Source: Ampullaceana balthica (taxonomy: Eukaryota > Mollusca > Gastropoda > Lymnaeidae). From it: 64,000 nucleotides of DNA. The stretch spans positions 2,050,166 to 2,114,165 of the forward strand of contig CALYLW010000130.1 of the NCBI GenBank assembly GCA_944989445.1, in the 5' to 3' direction. How positions within the stretch are numbered: position 1 is the first letter of the stretch; each line of letters opens with the position of its first letter. The notes below the pieces were generated by a model. That model did not search any database, had not been told where the DNA came from, and saw only the letters and a program-made list of their open reading frames with translations. Both the position numbers and the translations under genes were made by a program. Positions 1 through 11,900 of the stretch are shown here, piece by piece.

Positions 1-419
1 TACGCGCTATAATAATTATGAAAAATATAAAGATAATTGTAAAAATTAAGATACGAAACAAGGTACGAAAGCGTTTCGGGAGCGAATTAATTTCGTATTT
101 CAAGGAACAGTAATCGGGAATACAACAGTGAATAATAGAGTTGAGCTGCTCGACTAGAAGCTATAACTATATAATGCGTGACTAGCACAAAAGTCTACAG
201 GAAGTCGTCGTTTAACTTCATGGTAACCGTTTTCCTAAAGCCCCACCCCCTTCATTGGGAAATCGATGAATCCGTAGCGATGGGTCATGTGAGCAGTTAA
301 ACCACGAGGACATTACGAGGGTCGGGGTAAGGGAAGGGGGGAATAGTTTTTGTTTCAAGGCCCAACATGGAAAGCCATGAATGATCTCTCAGACCCTTTC
401 AAGTCTTATTTCTTAAGTG
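1..419. other. Anonymous DNA, no gene seen
   Basis: No convincing ORF, repeat or RNA gene is visible. The stretch is A+T-rich at first, then has short G-rich and C-rich runs just before the first tandem array. Confidence 0.5.
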
Positions 420-821
420 ATTGCTGTGTTGTCTGACCATGAGGATTTCTGTGTTGTCTGACCATGAGGATTGCTGTGTGGTCTGACCATGCGGATTGCT
501 GTGGTGTTGTCCGACCATGAGGATTGCTGTGGTGTTGTCTGACCATGAGGATTGCTGTGTGGTCTGACCATGCGGATTGCTGTGTGGTCTGACCATGCAG
601 AGTGCTGTGTCGTCTGACCATGAGGATTTCTGTGTTGTCTGACCATGAGGATTGCTGTGTTGTCTGACGATGCGGAGTGCTGTGTTGTCTGACCATGAGG
701 ATTGCTGTGGTGTTGTCTGACCATGAGGATTGCTGTGGTGTTGTCTGACCATGAGGATTGCTGTGGTGTTGTCTGACCATGAGGATTGCAGTGGCGTTGT
801 CTGACCATGAGGATTGCTGTG
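420..821. repeat. Minisatellite, mixed 25- and 28-bp units
   Basis: About 15 head-to-tail copies share the core GTCTGACCATGAGGATTGCT. Two unit lengths, 25 and 28 bp, are interleaved; the 28-bp form has an extra GTG before the core. The minus strand has no stop codon in any frame here, so three overlapping ORFs of 117-131 codons appear. They encode the same peptide phrase and are explained by the repeat, not by a gene. Confidence 0.93.
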
Positions 822-1424
822 AAGGGGAAGGGCGGTAGTTGATAGGCTGGGAATTGATTTAATTGATAGTTGAGTGTGGGGGGGGGTAGGTCAAATCTTA
901 GATCTCATAAATTGAGGTAGGGGACGACAGAAAAGTTTTAAATATATTTCAAAACCACGTGACGGTCAGCATTAATGATCTAATCAATAGCATTGATCGA
1001 TCTTTAGATTGATATAATCAATTTTATGGAATCGATCTTTAAATGTATCTAATCAGTAATATGGAATCGGCTGCTTATGTTTATATTTATAAATTCGTTT
1101 ACGGTTGAAATTTCAATAAATTGCTGAGGGTCAACAAAAGATATAGGCTACCCATCTACACCGCTGGAATCATGGGCGGAGAACACCTGAATGATGTGAT
1201 GAGGCCAGAATGTGTCAGACCCGATGAGTCGTTGGTGGCAACAACAAACAAATACCACACATTACAACCACAAAACGTCAGTTCGTGACAAGAGGTAAAC
1301 ACGTCAGGTGATGGGGAATATTGATTAGAAGCTGCTAGACGATAAATGCACCCCGACCCCACATATTTCTATCTCTATAACATACTCAACTGTCTTTCGC
1401 TCCATAACCTAACGTACCCTCCTG
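822..1424. other. Anonymous A+T-rich DNA with a degenerate internal duplication
   Basis: No supported gene. Around 970-1070 the phrase ATCGATCTTTA recurs with ATCTAATCA on either side, which suggests an old local duplication of about 50 bp. Confidence 0.4.
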
Positions 1425-1457
<33 letters not shown>

Positions 1458-1503
1458 CTCTCTCTCTCTCACTCTCTCTCACACTCTCTCTCTCTCTCTC
1501 ACA

Positions 1504-1534
<31 letters not shown>

Positions 1535-1553
1535 TCTCTCTCTCACTCTCTTG
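1425..1553. repeat. CT-rich microsatellite with CA interruptions
   Basis: Nearly pure TC dinucleotides interrupted by short CACA blocks. The 84-codon plus-strand ORF over it is simply Ser-Leu repetition from the microsatellite. Confidence 0.95.
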
Positions 1554-2839
1554 TCTGCCAACACGGCGATTTCCATAAGTCTATTTATTTATGTCTTTAG
1601 GAACTACATTCGCTATCTTTTGCTTCATTATTTCTATTTCTCCCTTAATTCTATCTTCAACTGATTACATTGTGTGCCTCCCTTTTCCTCCCTCAACTGA
1701 GCCCCCCACCCACCCCTCTTTTCCCTGATTTCTTTACTCCCTAACTTGGACATCCCAAATCAATGACCACTCCAGGTCTTATCTCGCCCCCCCCCTTATC
1801 AGAGGTCAAGGCCACTCGTTTTGACACAGATACACCAGCTGGGCCTGAACAGACACCATAAGAGACTTTGGCCCAGGACCGCCATATTTCAGCCCATGTT
1901 TTTAGCAATTATCGTTTTATGAACGCTGTGTCGTGGAATGACTTGTGATGACGGGAATCATTCGATCCCCTTTCCCCCCCCCTCCCCCCTCCCAATAGAT
2001 GTTATCTATCTCCACCTGACAAAAAAGACTAAGGATTGGAACCTATTTCATACATTTACCGAATACGACGTACGTAGTACCAGTGAAGCTAAAAACAAAA
2101 AACTTTTCATAAATGATATAGCAAGAGGTTCTTGCATATGTATTCCCTAAATGACTTGACATGAGTTTAGTTTAAAGTTACAGATACTTAGAGTTGTACG
2201 TCTATCTTACTCACGGTTTATAAGAAGAGCGCTGGAATAGCTGGGGTACAGCTCTGTGACAGTTCCTAATTATTATTGCGGTATGACAGTTCGTGACGAT
2301 ATATTATTGTTTGGGGTGAGCGTGTTATAATGAACATAATCAATACTTTTAGTTATGTATTTTAATGGGGGGTGGGGGTGAAATTCGACAAATGTTAGAT
2401 ATGTCTTATGACGATTCACTATTTCGCAAATTTTTTTTTGAATGTTCTGTTTGCTACCCTCCTTCAGCTGCGCCCAGTCTGACAACTCGCGTGCTGCTTT
2501 ATTTCCCCCAGACCAACTTACCCGGACTGCCATCGAGGCTTCATTGCCGAGCCGGTGGCGAGGGAATAAACGATGACATGTATGTCAGCGGCTAAGTGAC
2601 ATTATCAGCACGCGAAAGGGGCCGCTACTTTTTAAGGTCACCCGTGAAAGGTCTCTATAAACACTCAACCCGAGGTCACCTTGACATTCGAGGTGGTCGA
2701 TACAGTGATTTCAGGACCCTTTAACCCCAACCCCTTTCATACCCGCCCCGAAGTGTAACCTGGCGTAGACTAGGTTATGACGTACCAAAGACTTACTAGT
2801 CTAGACTTAAACATTCACAGTTTAAATCACTAGATCTTC
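1554..2839. other. Anonymous DNA, no gene seen
   Basis: Mixed composition with C-rich tracts near 1700, 1785 and 1975 and a G-rich tract near 2366. ORFs of 70-86 codons here have no recognisable domain and no clear splice context. I see no gene. Confidence 0.4.
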
Positions 2840-2965
2840 ACAAACATACTATCGACATGTAAAACTCTAATAAAATGCACAACTAGACATAAAACACCCA
2901 TAAGCGTAGGACGCAATAATCTTCTGTATAGAGAATACGTCTGTAATAGATAAGATATAGTGATA
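2840..2965 (+). mobile_element. LINE B 3'-end fragment
   Basis: The sequence matches, with many substitutions, the 3' end of the LINE relic at 33871-34570 (read on its minus strand) and the fragment at 30930-31215. Shared landmarks are the 'aaaactcttataa' region that encodes FKTLI in better copies, a GTAGGACGCAATAATCTTC block, and a closing GATAAGATA tail. It is a short decayed copy, 5'-truncated. Confidence 0.6.
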
Positions 2966-3010
2966 AATCATACTAAAGGGTATGTATTACGCCCGGGACA
3001 TCTGTAGTGG

Positions 3011-3320
3011 TCTGGCTAAAGAGTCTGGCTAAAGTGACCAGCTAAAGAGTCTGGTTAAAGAGTCTGGCTAAAGCGACCAGCTAAAGAGTCTGGTTAAAGA
3101 GTGTGGCTAAAGCGACCAGCTAAAGAGTCTGGTTAAAGAGTGTGGCTAAAGCGACCAGCTAAAGAGTCTGGATAAAGAGTGTGGCTAATGCGACCAGCTA
3201 AAGAGTCTGGCTAAAGAGTCTGGCTAAAGCGACCAGCTAAAGAGTCTGGTTAAAGAGTGTGGCTAAAGCGACCAACTAAAAAGTCTGGTTAAAGAGTGTG
3301 GCTAAAACAAGTTGCTAAAG
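3011..3320. repeat. 39-bp higher-order minisatellite built from three 13-mers
   Basis: The basic 13-mer ends in CTAAA or TTAAA. Three diverged versions follow in order (GAGTCTGGTTAAA, GAGTGTGGCTAAA, GCGACCAGCTAAA), and the 39-bp trio is repeated about eight times. The order breaks down at both edges. Confidence 0.9.
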
Positions 3321-3597
3321 AGTATGATTTTGTCGCGGTTGAAAGGCGAGACGACATCGTTGAGGCCAGGCCTGTCACAAGTGTCACATCAAACCATCAA
3401 TTTAGTGGGTAACAAATTGCCTGGGGGGTCACATGACCTTACCAGAAACTAGGGCACTTGCACAAACAAATTCTCTGTCAAAGAAACGTTACCTTTTTAA
3501 ACGTTTGTTTTCTTGTCATCAAGCTCTCAATACTCCTTAAACGGGGAAGGGTGGTGGGTGGAACGGGTGGTAGATGGGACGGGTGGTGGGACTTGTG

Positions 3598-3896
3598 GGT
3601 GGTCAGTTGTGTGGGTCAGTTGTGTGGTTCGGTTGTGTGGGTCAGTTGTGTGAGTCAGTTGTGACTGTCAGATTTGTGAGTCAGTTGTGACGGTCATTTG
3701 TGTGGGTCAGTTGTGAGGGTCAATTGTGTGGGTCAGTTGTGAGGGTCAGTTGTGTGGGTTAGTTGTGTTGGTCAGTTGTGTGGTTCAGTTGTGAAGGTCA
3801 ATTGTGTGGGTCAGTTGTGAGGGTCAGTTATGAGGGTCAGTTGTGTGGGTCAGTTGTGTTGGTCAGTTGTGTGGGTCAGTTTTGACGGTCAGTTGT
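3598..3896. repeat. 13-bp minisatellite (GGTCAGTTGTGTG)
   Basis: About 22 tandem copies of a 13-bp unit, with substitutions mainly in the last four bases (TGTG, TGAG, TGTT, TGAC). Confidence 0.9.
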
Positions 3897-4106
3897 ATTG
3901 CGTGAAGTGGAAGGCAACAATCCGTCCTACAGCATAGATTTTGTGATTTGACGATTTTGTTATTGTGAGATGGGTGATTATAACCACAGATATTCCGCTG
4001 GTCGAGGCGTCAAGTCCAATCATCTATTGATAAACGTCTTGTTGAATAAGCGACAGTTGTGGACGATCACTTCAGACGATAAACTATTTGAAATTGAAGA
4101 ACCTTA

Positions 4107-4341
4107 CAGTGATCTTACGGTGCCCTTCAGTGACCTTACGGTGCCCTTCAGTGACCTTACGGTGCCCTTCAGTGACCTTACGGTGCCCTTCAGTGACCTT
4201 ACGGTGCCCTTCAGTGACCTTACGGTGCCCTTCAGTGACCTTACTGTGCCCTTCAGTGACCTTACGGTGCCCTTCAGTGACCTTACGGTGCGCTTCATAG
4301 ACCTTACGGTGCCCTTCAGTGACCTTACAGTGAGCATACAG
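4107..4341. repeat. 21-bp minisatellite
   Basis: Eleven nearly identical 21-bp copies with core CTTACGGTGCCCTTCAGTGA. Because 21 is divisible by three and the unit lacks stops, both strands show repeat ORFs (SDLTVPF on plus, SLKGTVR on minus). These are arithmetic by-products. Confidence 0.94.
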
Positions 4342-5392
4342 TGAGAGTTTATTTTGTTTGGTGGGGGAGGGGATGGAGTTAATGACAGAATGTTGGTCGA
4401 ATATTACCCCTAAAATCCCCCCTTTATACTTGCCTGAGAGAGAAAAACAACATTGAAGAGGGATGTTTGGCTGTAATGATCAAAATACGACGTCATAATT
4501 TCACTCACAAGTCAGCCAGTCACAGTGAAGTTACTTTTTAAAAGATAGATTACATTCCCCGACGGCCTAGATTAGAAAAATGTGTTTCTGTCAAATATCC
4601 CAAGAGTATGATGCACACTATTTGCTTTTTTTTTAAATACGTAAGTTCAGTGCTGATTAAATAAAATTAAATAGTAAACGTTGAGGCATATAGGTCAGGG
4701 GCGTTAAATATTGTGTGTGGTGGCATGTCGAAAATAAAATGCGCTCAGTGCCTACGTGTTTTATTTAGTAGATAGAAGTTCGCATAAATCACTAAATTTT
4801 ATTTATTTATTATTTATTTTATTCCGAATTATTTACCTATACCTTTCTTGGCCCCTTTATTTACACCCACCAATGTTGGCCCATTTATTTATTGTTGGCC
4901 AGGTTGTTTTGTTCTACGAAAAGAGTTGAGTTAAACAGGCCTCCATAAATGTGACACTCTAAGATAATCAAATCTGTTATTGACAACTGTCACAATGAAA
5001 TCAGCTGTCAGTATTGAGTTGCCGCTGTCAAAGGAATAACACCAACTGCCCGAGCGATCGCTATAAAAGTAGAGAAAAATAATAGTGGCCGGTGATAACA
5101 AAAATTAAACCAGAATATGATAATTGTGGCAATAGGAGAGAGATGGAACAAAGGCCATGTGGTCACAGCGAACAGGAGAAAGATGGGACAAAGGCCATGT
5201 GGTCACAGGAAAAAGGAAAGATGGATGTAATCCACACAGCATTACCATCTCGTGTGTGTTTTACATATAAGATCATATCAGCCGTGTAGATATTTAGATT
5301 AACTTATATACAAAACAAATTTCTCAAGACGTTTGACTGTGATAAATATTTGATATGCGTCAATTTATATCGGGTGAATTAATAGTAAATAG
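4342..5392. other. Anonymous DNA, no gene seen
   Basis: A+T-rich, with TTTATT runs near 4800-4830. Near 5137-5215 a phrase containing AAAGGCCATGTGGTCACAG occurs twice. No gene is supported. Confidence 0.4.
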
Positions 5393-5668
5393 CGGCACAG
5401 GAGTGTGGTTATAATTGACGGCACAGGAGTGTGGTTACAATTGGCGGCACAGGAGTGTGGTTATAATTGACGGCACAGGAGTGTGGTTATAATTGGTGGA
5501 ACAGGAGTGTGGTTATAATTGACGGCACAGGAGTGTGGTTATAATTGACGGCACAGGAGTGTGGTTATAATTGGTGGAACAGGATTGTGGTTATAATTGA
5601 CGGCACAGGAGTGTGGTTGTAATTGGCGGCACAGGAGTGTGGTTATAGTTGGCGGAACAGGAGTGTGT
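5393..5668. repeat. 26-bp minisatellite
   Basis: About ten copies of a 26-bp unit with core GGCACAGGAGTGTGGTTATA. Variants carry GGTGGAACAGG or GGCGGAACAGG at the start. It runs directly into a GT microsatellite. Confidence 0.93.
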
Positions 5669-5687
5669 GTGTGTATGTATGTGTGTA

Positions 5688-5734
<47 letters not shown>

Positions 5735-5838
5735 AGAGAGAGTCAGAGAGAATGAAAGAGACAGAGAATGAGAGAGACAGAGAGATTGAGAGAGACAGAG
5801 AGAATGAGAGAGACAGAGAGAATGAGAGAGACAGAGAG
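5669..5838. repeat. GT microsatellite followed by a GA-rich tract
   Basis: (GT)n with a few AT interruptions to about 5732, then a purine tract built on GAGAGACAGAGAGAAT-like units. The GT run grows out of the GTGTG that ends the preceding 26-bp unit. Confidence 0.93.
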
Positions 5839-6904
5839 GGTTAGATGGGGTCGGGAGTTGGAGGTCAGATGATATAATTATAGCTACAGTTTAACAAAAC
5901 CCTAATAATGAACAGAAAACCTGTAAAAGTTCCATTGACAGTTGTCTCCCGCTATTAGGTTTTTTAAACCTTTCTTATTTCTCGCCAAAAGGCCGACGCT
6001 TAAAAGTACTCTCGTACAATCGTAAACATATCAGTGCGCGTGGTAATACTTCGAGCAATCGGCGAGGGATTTTTTCATTATATTTCTCTCCAGCAATGAT
6101 CAACGACCTTGTGTAGCTTTTTCAATTAGGTTAAATTTGTGATTGTTGTCAAACAGTGTGCGTCACCTTCAAGACCATGTCCCATGAGTCAGCTTCCAGC
6201 ACTTTAATGTCAACAAATTAATTAAACGGTAACAATTTATTACAGACGAGGACACAATGTCAGACAGAACTTGGATATTTAAGGCATGACTTTGAATTGA
6301 TTGTTAAAAAAAATATTTTAAAAACTTTTAACTGAGGACAATGGTTGAACTGAAGGAAAGAAACTAAAATTAAAACAAAACAAATTTAACAAAAATCAAT
6401 GTCAAAGGTAGACTATTTGTTCAACAGACAGACACGTGACTGAAGCTGACCGACTTACTAATGTTTTTACCTTAACGGTGTCAGAATATAAAGTCATTTA
6501 GTCAAGAAATAACAAATAAAACACAAAAATGAGCACCTTAAAAAAATAATTAATCCACAATAGAATCCAGGTTCAACAAAGAATGGATAATATCACTGAT
6601 ACTAATCCAGAAGTCCGATCACATTGACACGCACATCCACAAAAGTGTATCCTCTCCGTGGATGGGTAATCACCCAGGTGGAAACAATAACAGACTCTGT
6701 GGTTAAGACAGGATTGAAATCATTCAATCTCTGGACCAGTCAGCGACACGTCACTGACATCACGGCGCAGGGGAGACGACTGGCGCAACGCCGGGGAAGA
6801 AGAGGAGACAACCAGCACCACACTGGGCCAACAAGGGCAGACAAGCGCCTCGTTCGCCTCAAGGTATTTCACGATTATTCACCCTCGATGAACAGGTTCC
6901 AGTG
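5839..6904. other. Anonymous DNA with an unassigned 93-codon ORF
   Basis: Mostly A+T-rich. A plus-strand ORF at 6624-6905 encodes a basic, Arg-rich peptide with no motif I recognise. It is locally richer in CG dinucleotides than its surroundings and is followed by GGTAAATG, so an exon cannot be excluded, but nothing positively supports one. Confidence 0.3.
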
Positions 6905-7085
6905 AGGTAAATGTTGCACCCAAGGTAAAAGTTAGGTAAAAGTTGTACAAATGGCAAAAGCTAGGTAAATCTTGTTCATAAAATAAAAGCGAGGTTAATG
7001 TACAAGATATCATAGCCAGGTAAATTTGGTACGCGTGACCAATGCCAAGTGAATCTTGTACGCGAGGTCCAAGCTAAGTAATTCA
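6905..7085. repeat. Degenerate tandem repeat rich in AGGTAAA
   Basis: AGGTAAA or AAGGTAA recurs every 15-50 bases together with CTTGTAC or GTTGTAC. It looks like an old, heavily mutated minisatellite. Confidence 0.5.
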
Positions 7086-7119
7086 TGCCCAATTATACCA
7101 AGCACTGAAGACACTCACT

Positions 7120-7590
7120 ATTGCCAACCACTTACGTCATGCACTCTAGCCAACCACTGACGTCATGCACTCTTGCTAACCACTGACGTCATGCACTCTT
7201 GCCAATCACTGACGCCATGCACTCTTGCCAACCACTGACGCCATGCACTCTTGCCAACCACTGACGTCATGCACTCTTGCCAACCACTGGCGTCATGCAC
7301 TCTTGCCAACCACTGACGTCATGCACTCTTGCCAACCACTGACGCCATGCACTCTTGCCAACCACTGACGCCATGCACTCTTGCCAACCTCTGACGTCAT
7401 GAACCCTTGCCAACCACTGACGTCATGCACCCTTGCCAACCACTGACGTCATGCACCCTTGCCAACCACTGACTTCATGCACTCTTGCTAACCACTGACG
7501 TCATGCACTATTGCCAACCATTGCCGTCATGCACTCTTGCCAACCACTGCCGCCATGCACTCTTTCCAACCAAAGACGTCACCCACACTT
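7120..7590. repeat. 26-bp minisatellite carrying CRE-like palindromes
   Basis: About 17-18 copies of a 26-bp unit that joins CACTGACGTCATGCACTC to TTGCCAAC. The palindrome TGACGTCA, which is the cAMP-response-element consensus, is intact in eight units by my count. Others have TGACGCCA, TGGCGTCA, TGACTTCA or TGCCGTCA. Whether it binds CREB/ATF proteins is inference; the repeat itself is plain. Confidence 0.93.
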
Positions 7591-7639
7591 GCCAGCCCCT
7601 CACGCCAACTGCTGAACCTAAGCACACATTAACCTCAAC

Positions 7640-7925
7640 TACCAACCACAGTCCCCAACCACAGTCCCCAACCACAGTCACCAAACAACCACAGTCACCA
7701 AACAACCACAGTCACCAAACAACCACGGTCCCCAACCACAGTCCCCAACCACATTCCCCAAACAACCACAGTCACCAAACAACCACAGTCACCAAACAAC
7801 CACAGTCACCAAACAACCACAGTCACCAAACAACCACGGTCCCCAACCACAGTCCCCAACCACAGTCACCAAACAACCACAGTCCCCAACCACAGTCACC
7901 AAACAACCACAGTCCCCAACCTAGG
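7640..7925. repeat. Composite 17-bp/13-bp minisatellite
   Basis: Two related units alternate in blocks: AGTCACCAAACAACCAC (17 bp) and AGTCCCCAACCAC (13 bp). The 160-codon plus-strand ORF rich in Pro, Gln, Asn and Thr comes from this array and is not called as a gene. Confidence 0.9.
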
Positions 7926-8433
7926 AGACCAACGCTAAAAGACCAATTAACCTTTACCGTCCCGTAAAAATAAAGGGAACTTAACCCAAGCAGCTCAACG
8001 CTGAAAGCGAAAATCGATCGTTGAAGTCTTGACATGTGCAATGCGCGACTCGGGAATCAATTGTTGGTGGAAATACTCTCGACGCTATGAAAACAATTGT
8101 TGCTCTGATTGATGTATCAAGTTAGTATAAAAAAACAATGAATATACGCGGGGTTAAATGTCAACTTTGGATTGACATGGGGTCAAATGCCGACTGTTAC
8201 TTGACATGGGATTAACGTTTGATTGATGGCCTGACAATCGGTGAAATGACAAAATGACTTAGATGGTAAAAAGTTCAGCATCAACTATAGATAAGGTGAC
8301 AGAGTTGACAAGTTTACATCTGACGTCCCTACTGTCACAATTGTTGATGAATCTGTCCAGTTCAATCAACGCTTCCAATGAGCGTCGGACTAGCTTAGAC
8401 ATAAACACAGTGAGATCAAAGACAAACTTATGG
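7926..8433. other. Anonymous DNA, no gene seen
   Basis: No recognisable gene. Near 8155-8225 there is a weak repetition of TTGACATGGGGTCAAATG and TTGACATGGGATTAACG. Confidence 0.4.
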
Positions 8434-8802
8434 TCAATGTGTGTGCCGATGTGTGAGTCAATGTGTTTGTCAATCTGTCTGTCAATGGGTGTGTCAATGT
8501 ATCTGTCAATGGGTGAGTCAATGAGTTTGTATATGGGTCTGTCAATGGGTCTGTCAATGGGTCTGTCAATGGGTCTGTCAATGGCTCTGTCAATGGGTCT
8601 GTCAATGGGTCTGTCAATGGGTGTGTCAATGGATATGTTGAGGTGTCTGCCAATAGGTGTGTCAATGGGTGTGTCAATGGATATGTTGAGGTGTATGCCA
8701 ATAGGTGTGTCAATGTGTCTTTCTAAGTGAGTTTCAATGTGTGTATCGATGTGTGTATCAATGGGTGTTTCAATGGGTGTGTCAGTCGGTGTGTCAATGT
8801 TA
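8434..8802. repeat. 12-bp minisatellite (GTCTGTCAATGG)
   Basis: About 30 copies of a 12-bp unit, pure in the centre (near 8530-8630) and degenerate at both edges. The unit length is divisible by three and has no stop, which creates long ORFs on both strands (SMGL on plus; IDRP and LTDP on minus, up to 207 codons). Confidence 0.93.
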
Positions 8803-8915
8803 CGCACAATGAAATAATAAATACTAACATATATGCGTGTAACTATTGTTTGTGTCAACATGCATGAGCACCGGCATAGCAAATGGTTTTTATATTAACT
8901 TATCCCTCGTCATTT

Positions 8916-11900
8916 AATGATGTTAGTTGTTATCATGGCTTGCCTCTGTTATATTAATAATGTTAGTTGTTATCATGGCTTGCCTCTGTTATATTAATGA
9001 TGTTAGTTGTTATCATGGCTTGTCTCTGTTATATTAATGATGTTAGTTGTTATCATGGCTTGTCTCTGTTATATTAATGATGTTAGTTGTTATCATGGCT
9101 TGCCTCTGTTATATTAATGATGTTAGTTGTTATCATGGCTTGTCTCTGTTATATTAATGATGTTAGTTGTTATCATGGCTTGTCTCTGTTATATTAATGA
9201 TGTTAGTTGTTATCATGGCTTGTCTCTGTTATATTAATGATGTTAGTTGTTATCATGGCTTGTCTCTGTTATATTAATGATGTTAGTTGTTATCATGGCT
9301 TGCCTCTGTTATATTAATGATGTTAGTTGTTATCATGACTTGTCTCTGTTATATTAATGATGTTAGTTGTTATCATGGCTTGTCTCTGTTATATTAATGA
9401 TGTTAGTTGTTATCATGGCTTGTCTCTGTTATATTAATGATGTTAGTTGTTATCATGACTTGTCTCTGTTATATTAATGATGTTAGTTGTTATCATGGCT
9501 TGTCTCTGTTATATTAATTATGTTAGTTGTTATCATGGCTTGTCTCTGTTATATTAATGATGTTAGTTGTTATCATGACTTGTCTCTGTTATATTAATGA
9601 TGTTAGTTGTTATCATGGCTTGTCTCTGTTATATTAATGATGTTAGTTGTTATCATGGCTTGCCTCTGTTATATTAATGATGTTAGTTGTTATCATGGCT
9701 TGTCTCTGTTATATTAATGATGTTAGTTGTTATCATGACTTGTCTCTGTTATATTAATGATGTTAGTTGTTATCATGACTTGTCTCTGTTATATTAATGA
9801 TGTTAGTTGTTATCATGACTTGTCTCTGTTATATTAATGATGTTAGTTGTTATCATGACTTGTCTCTGTTATATTAATGATGTTAGTTGTTATCATGACT
9901 TGTCTCTGTTATATTAATGATGTTAGTTGTTATCATGACTTGTCTCTGTTATATTAATGATGTTAGTTGTTATCATGGCTTGTCTCTGTTATATTAATGA
10001 TGTTAGTTGTTATCATGGCTTGTCTCTGTTATATTAATGATGTTAGTTGTTATCATGGCTTGGTTCTGTTATATTAATGATGTTAGTTGTTATCATGGCT
10101 TGGTTCTGTTATATTAATGATGTTAGTTGTTATCATGACTTGTCTCTGTTATATGAATGATGTTAGTTGTTATCATGACTTGTCTCTGTTATATTAATAA
10201 TGTTAGTTGTTATCATGACTTGCTTCTGTTATATTAATGATGTTAGTTGTTATAATGGCTTCCCTCTGTTATATTAATGATGTTAGTTGTTATCATGACT
10301 TGTCTCTGTTATATTAATGATGTTAGTTGTTATCATGACTTGTCTCTGTTACATTAATGATGTTAGTTGTTATCATGACTTGTCTCTGTTATATTAATGA
10401 TGTTAGTTGTTATCATGACTTGTCTCTGTTATATGAATGATTTTAGTTGTTATCATGACTTGTCTCTGTTATATTAATAATGTTAGTTGTTATCATGACT
10501 TGTCTCTGTTATATTAATGATGTTAGTTGTTATCATGGCTTGTCTCTGTTATATTAATGATGTTAGTTGTTATAATGGCTTGCCTCTGTTATATTAATGA
10601 TGTTAGTTGTTATAATGGCTTGTCTCTGTTATATTAATTATGTTCAGTTGTTATCATGGCTTCCCTCTGTTATATTAATGATGTTAGTTGTTATCATGAC
10701 TTGCCTCTGTTATATTAATGATGTTAGTTGTTATAATGGCTTGTCTCTGTTATATTAATGATGTTAGTTGTTATAATGGCTTGTCTCTGTTATATTAATT
10801 ATGTTAGTTGTTATCATGGCTTCCCTCTGTTATATTAATGATGTTAGTTGTTATCATGACTTGTCTCTGTTATATTAATGATGTTAGTTGTTATCATGGC
10901 TTTTCTCTGTTATATTAATGATGTTAGTTGTTATCATGGCTTGTCTCTGTTATATTAATGATGTTAGTTGTTATCATGGCTTGTCTCTGTTATATTAATG
11001 ATGTTAGTTGTTATCATGGCTTGTCTCTGTTATATTAATTATGTTAGTTGTTATCATGGCTTGTCTCTGTTATATTAATGATGTTAGTTGTTATCATGAC
11101 TTGTCTCTGTTATATTAATGATGTTAGTTGTTATCATGGCTTGTCTCTGTTATATTAATGATGTTAGTTGTTATCATGGCTTGTCTCTGTTATTTTAATG
11201 ATGTTAGTTGTTATCATGACTTGTCTCTGTTATATTAATGATGTTAGTTGTTATCATGACTTGTCTCTGTTATATTAATGATGTTAGTTGTTATCATGAC
11301 TTGTCTCTGTTATATTAATGATGTTAGTTGTTATCATGACTTGTCTCTGTTATATTAATGATGTTAGTTGTTATCATGACTTGTCTCTGTTATATTAATG
11401 ATGTTAGTTGTTATCATGACTTGTCTCTGTTATATTAATGATGTTAGTTGCTATCATGGCTTGTCTCTGTTATATTAATGATGTTAGTTGTTATCATGGC
11501 TTGTCTCTGTTATATTAATGATGTTAGTTGTTATCATGGCTTGGTTCTGTTATATTAATGATGTTAGTTGTTATCATGGCTTGGTTCTGTTATATTAATG
11601 ATGTTAGTTGTTATCATGACTTGTCTCTGTTATATGAATGATGTTAGTTGTTATCATGACTTGTCTCTGTTATATTAATAATGTTAGTTGTTATCATGAC
11701 TTGCTTCTGTTATATTAATGATGTTAGTTGTTATAATGGCTTCCCTCTGTTATATTAATGATGTTAGTTGTTATCATGACTTGTCTCTGTTATATTAATG
11801 ATGTTAGTTGTTATCATGACTTGTCTCTGTTATATGAATGATGTTAGTTGTTATCATGACTTGTCTCTGTTATATTAATGATGTTAGTTGTTATCATGAC

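Noticed and set aside
6624..6905. 93-residue basic protein
   Set aside because: No recognised domain, no upstream promoter or acceptor signal; kept only as a remark in the anonymous region.
8259..8882. Overlapping 155- and 207-codon ORFs on opposite strands
   Set aside because: Explained by a 12-bp repeat that is stop-free on both strands.
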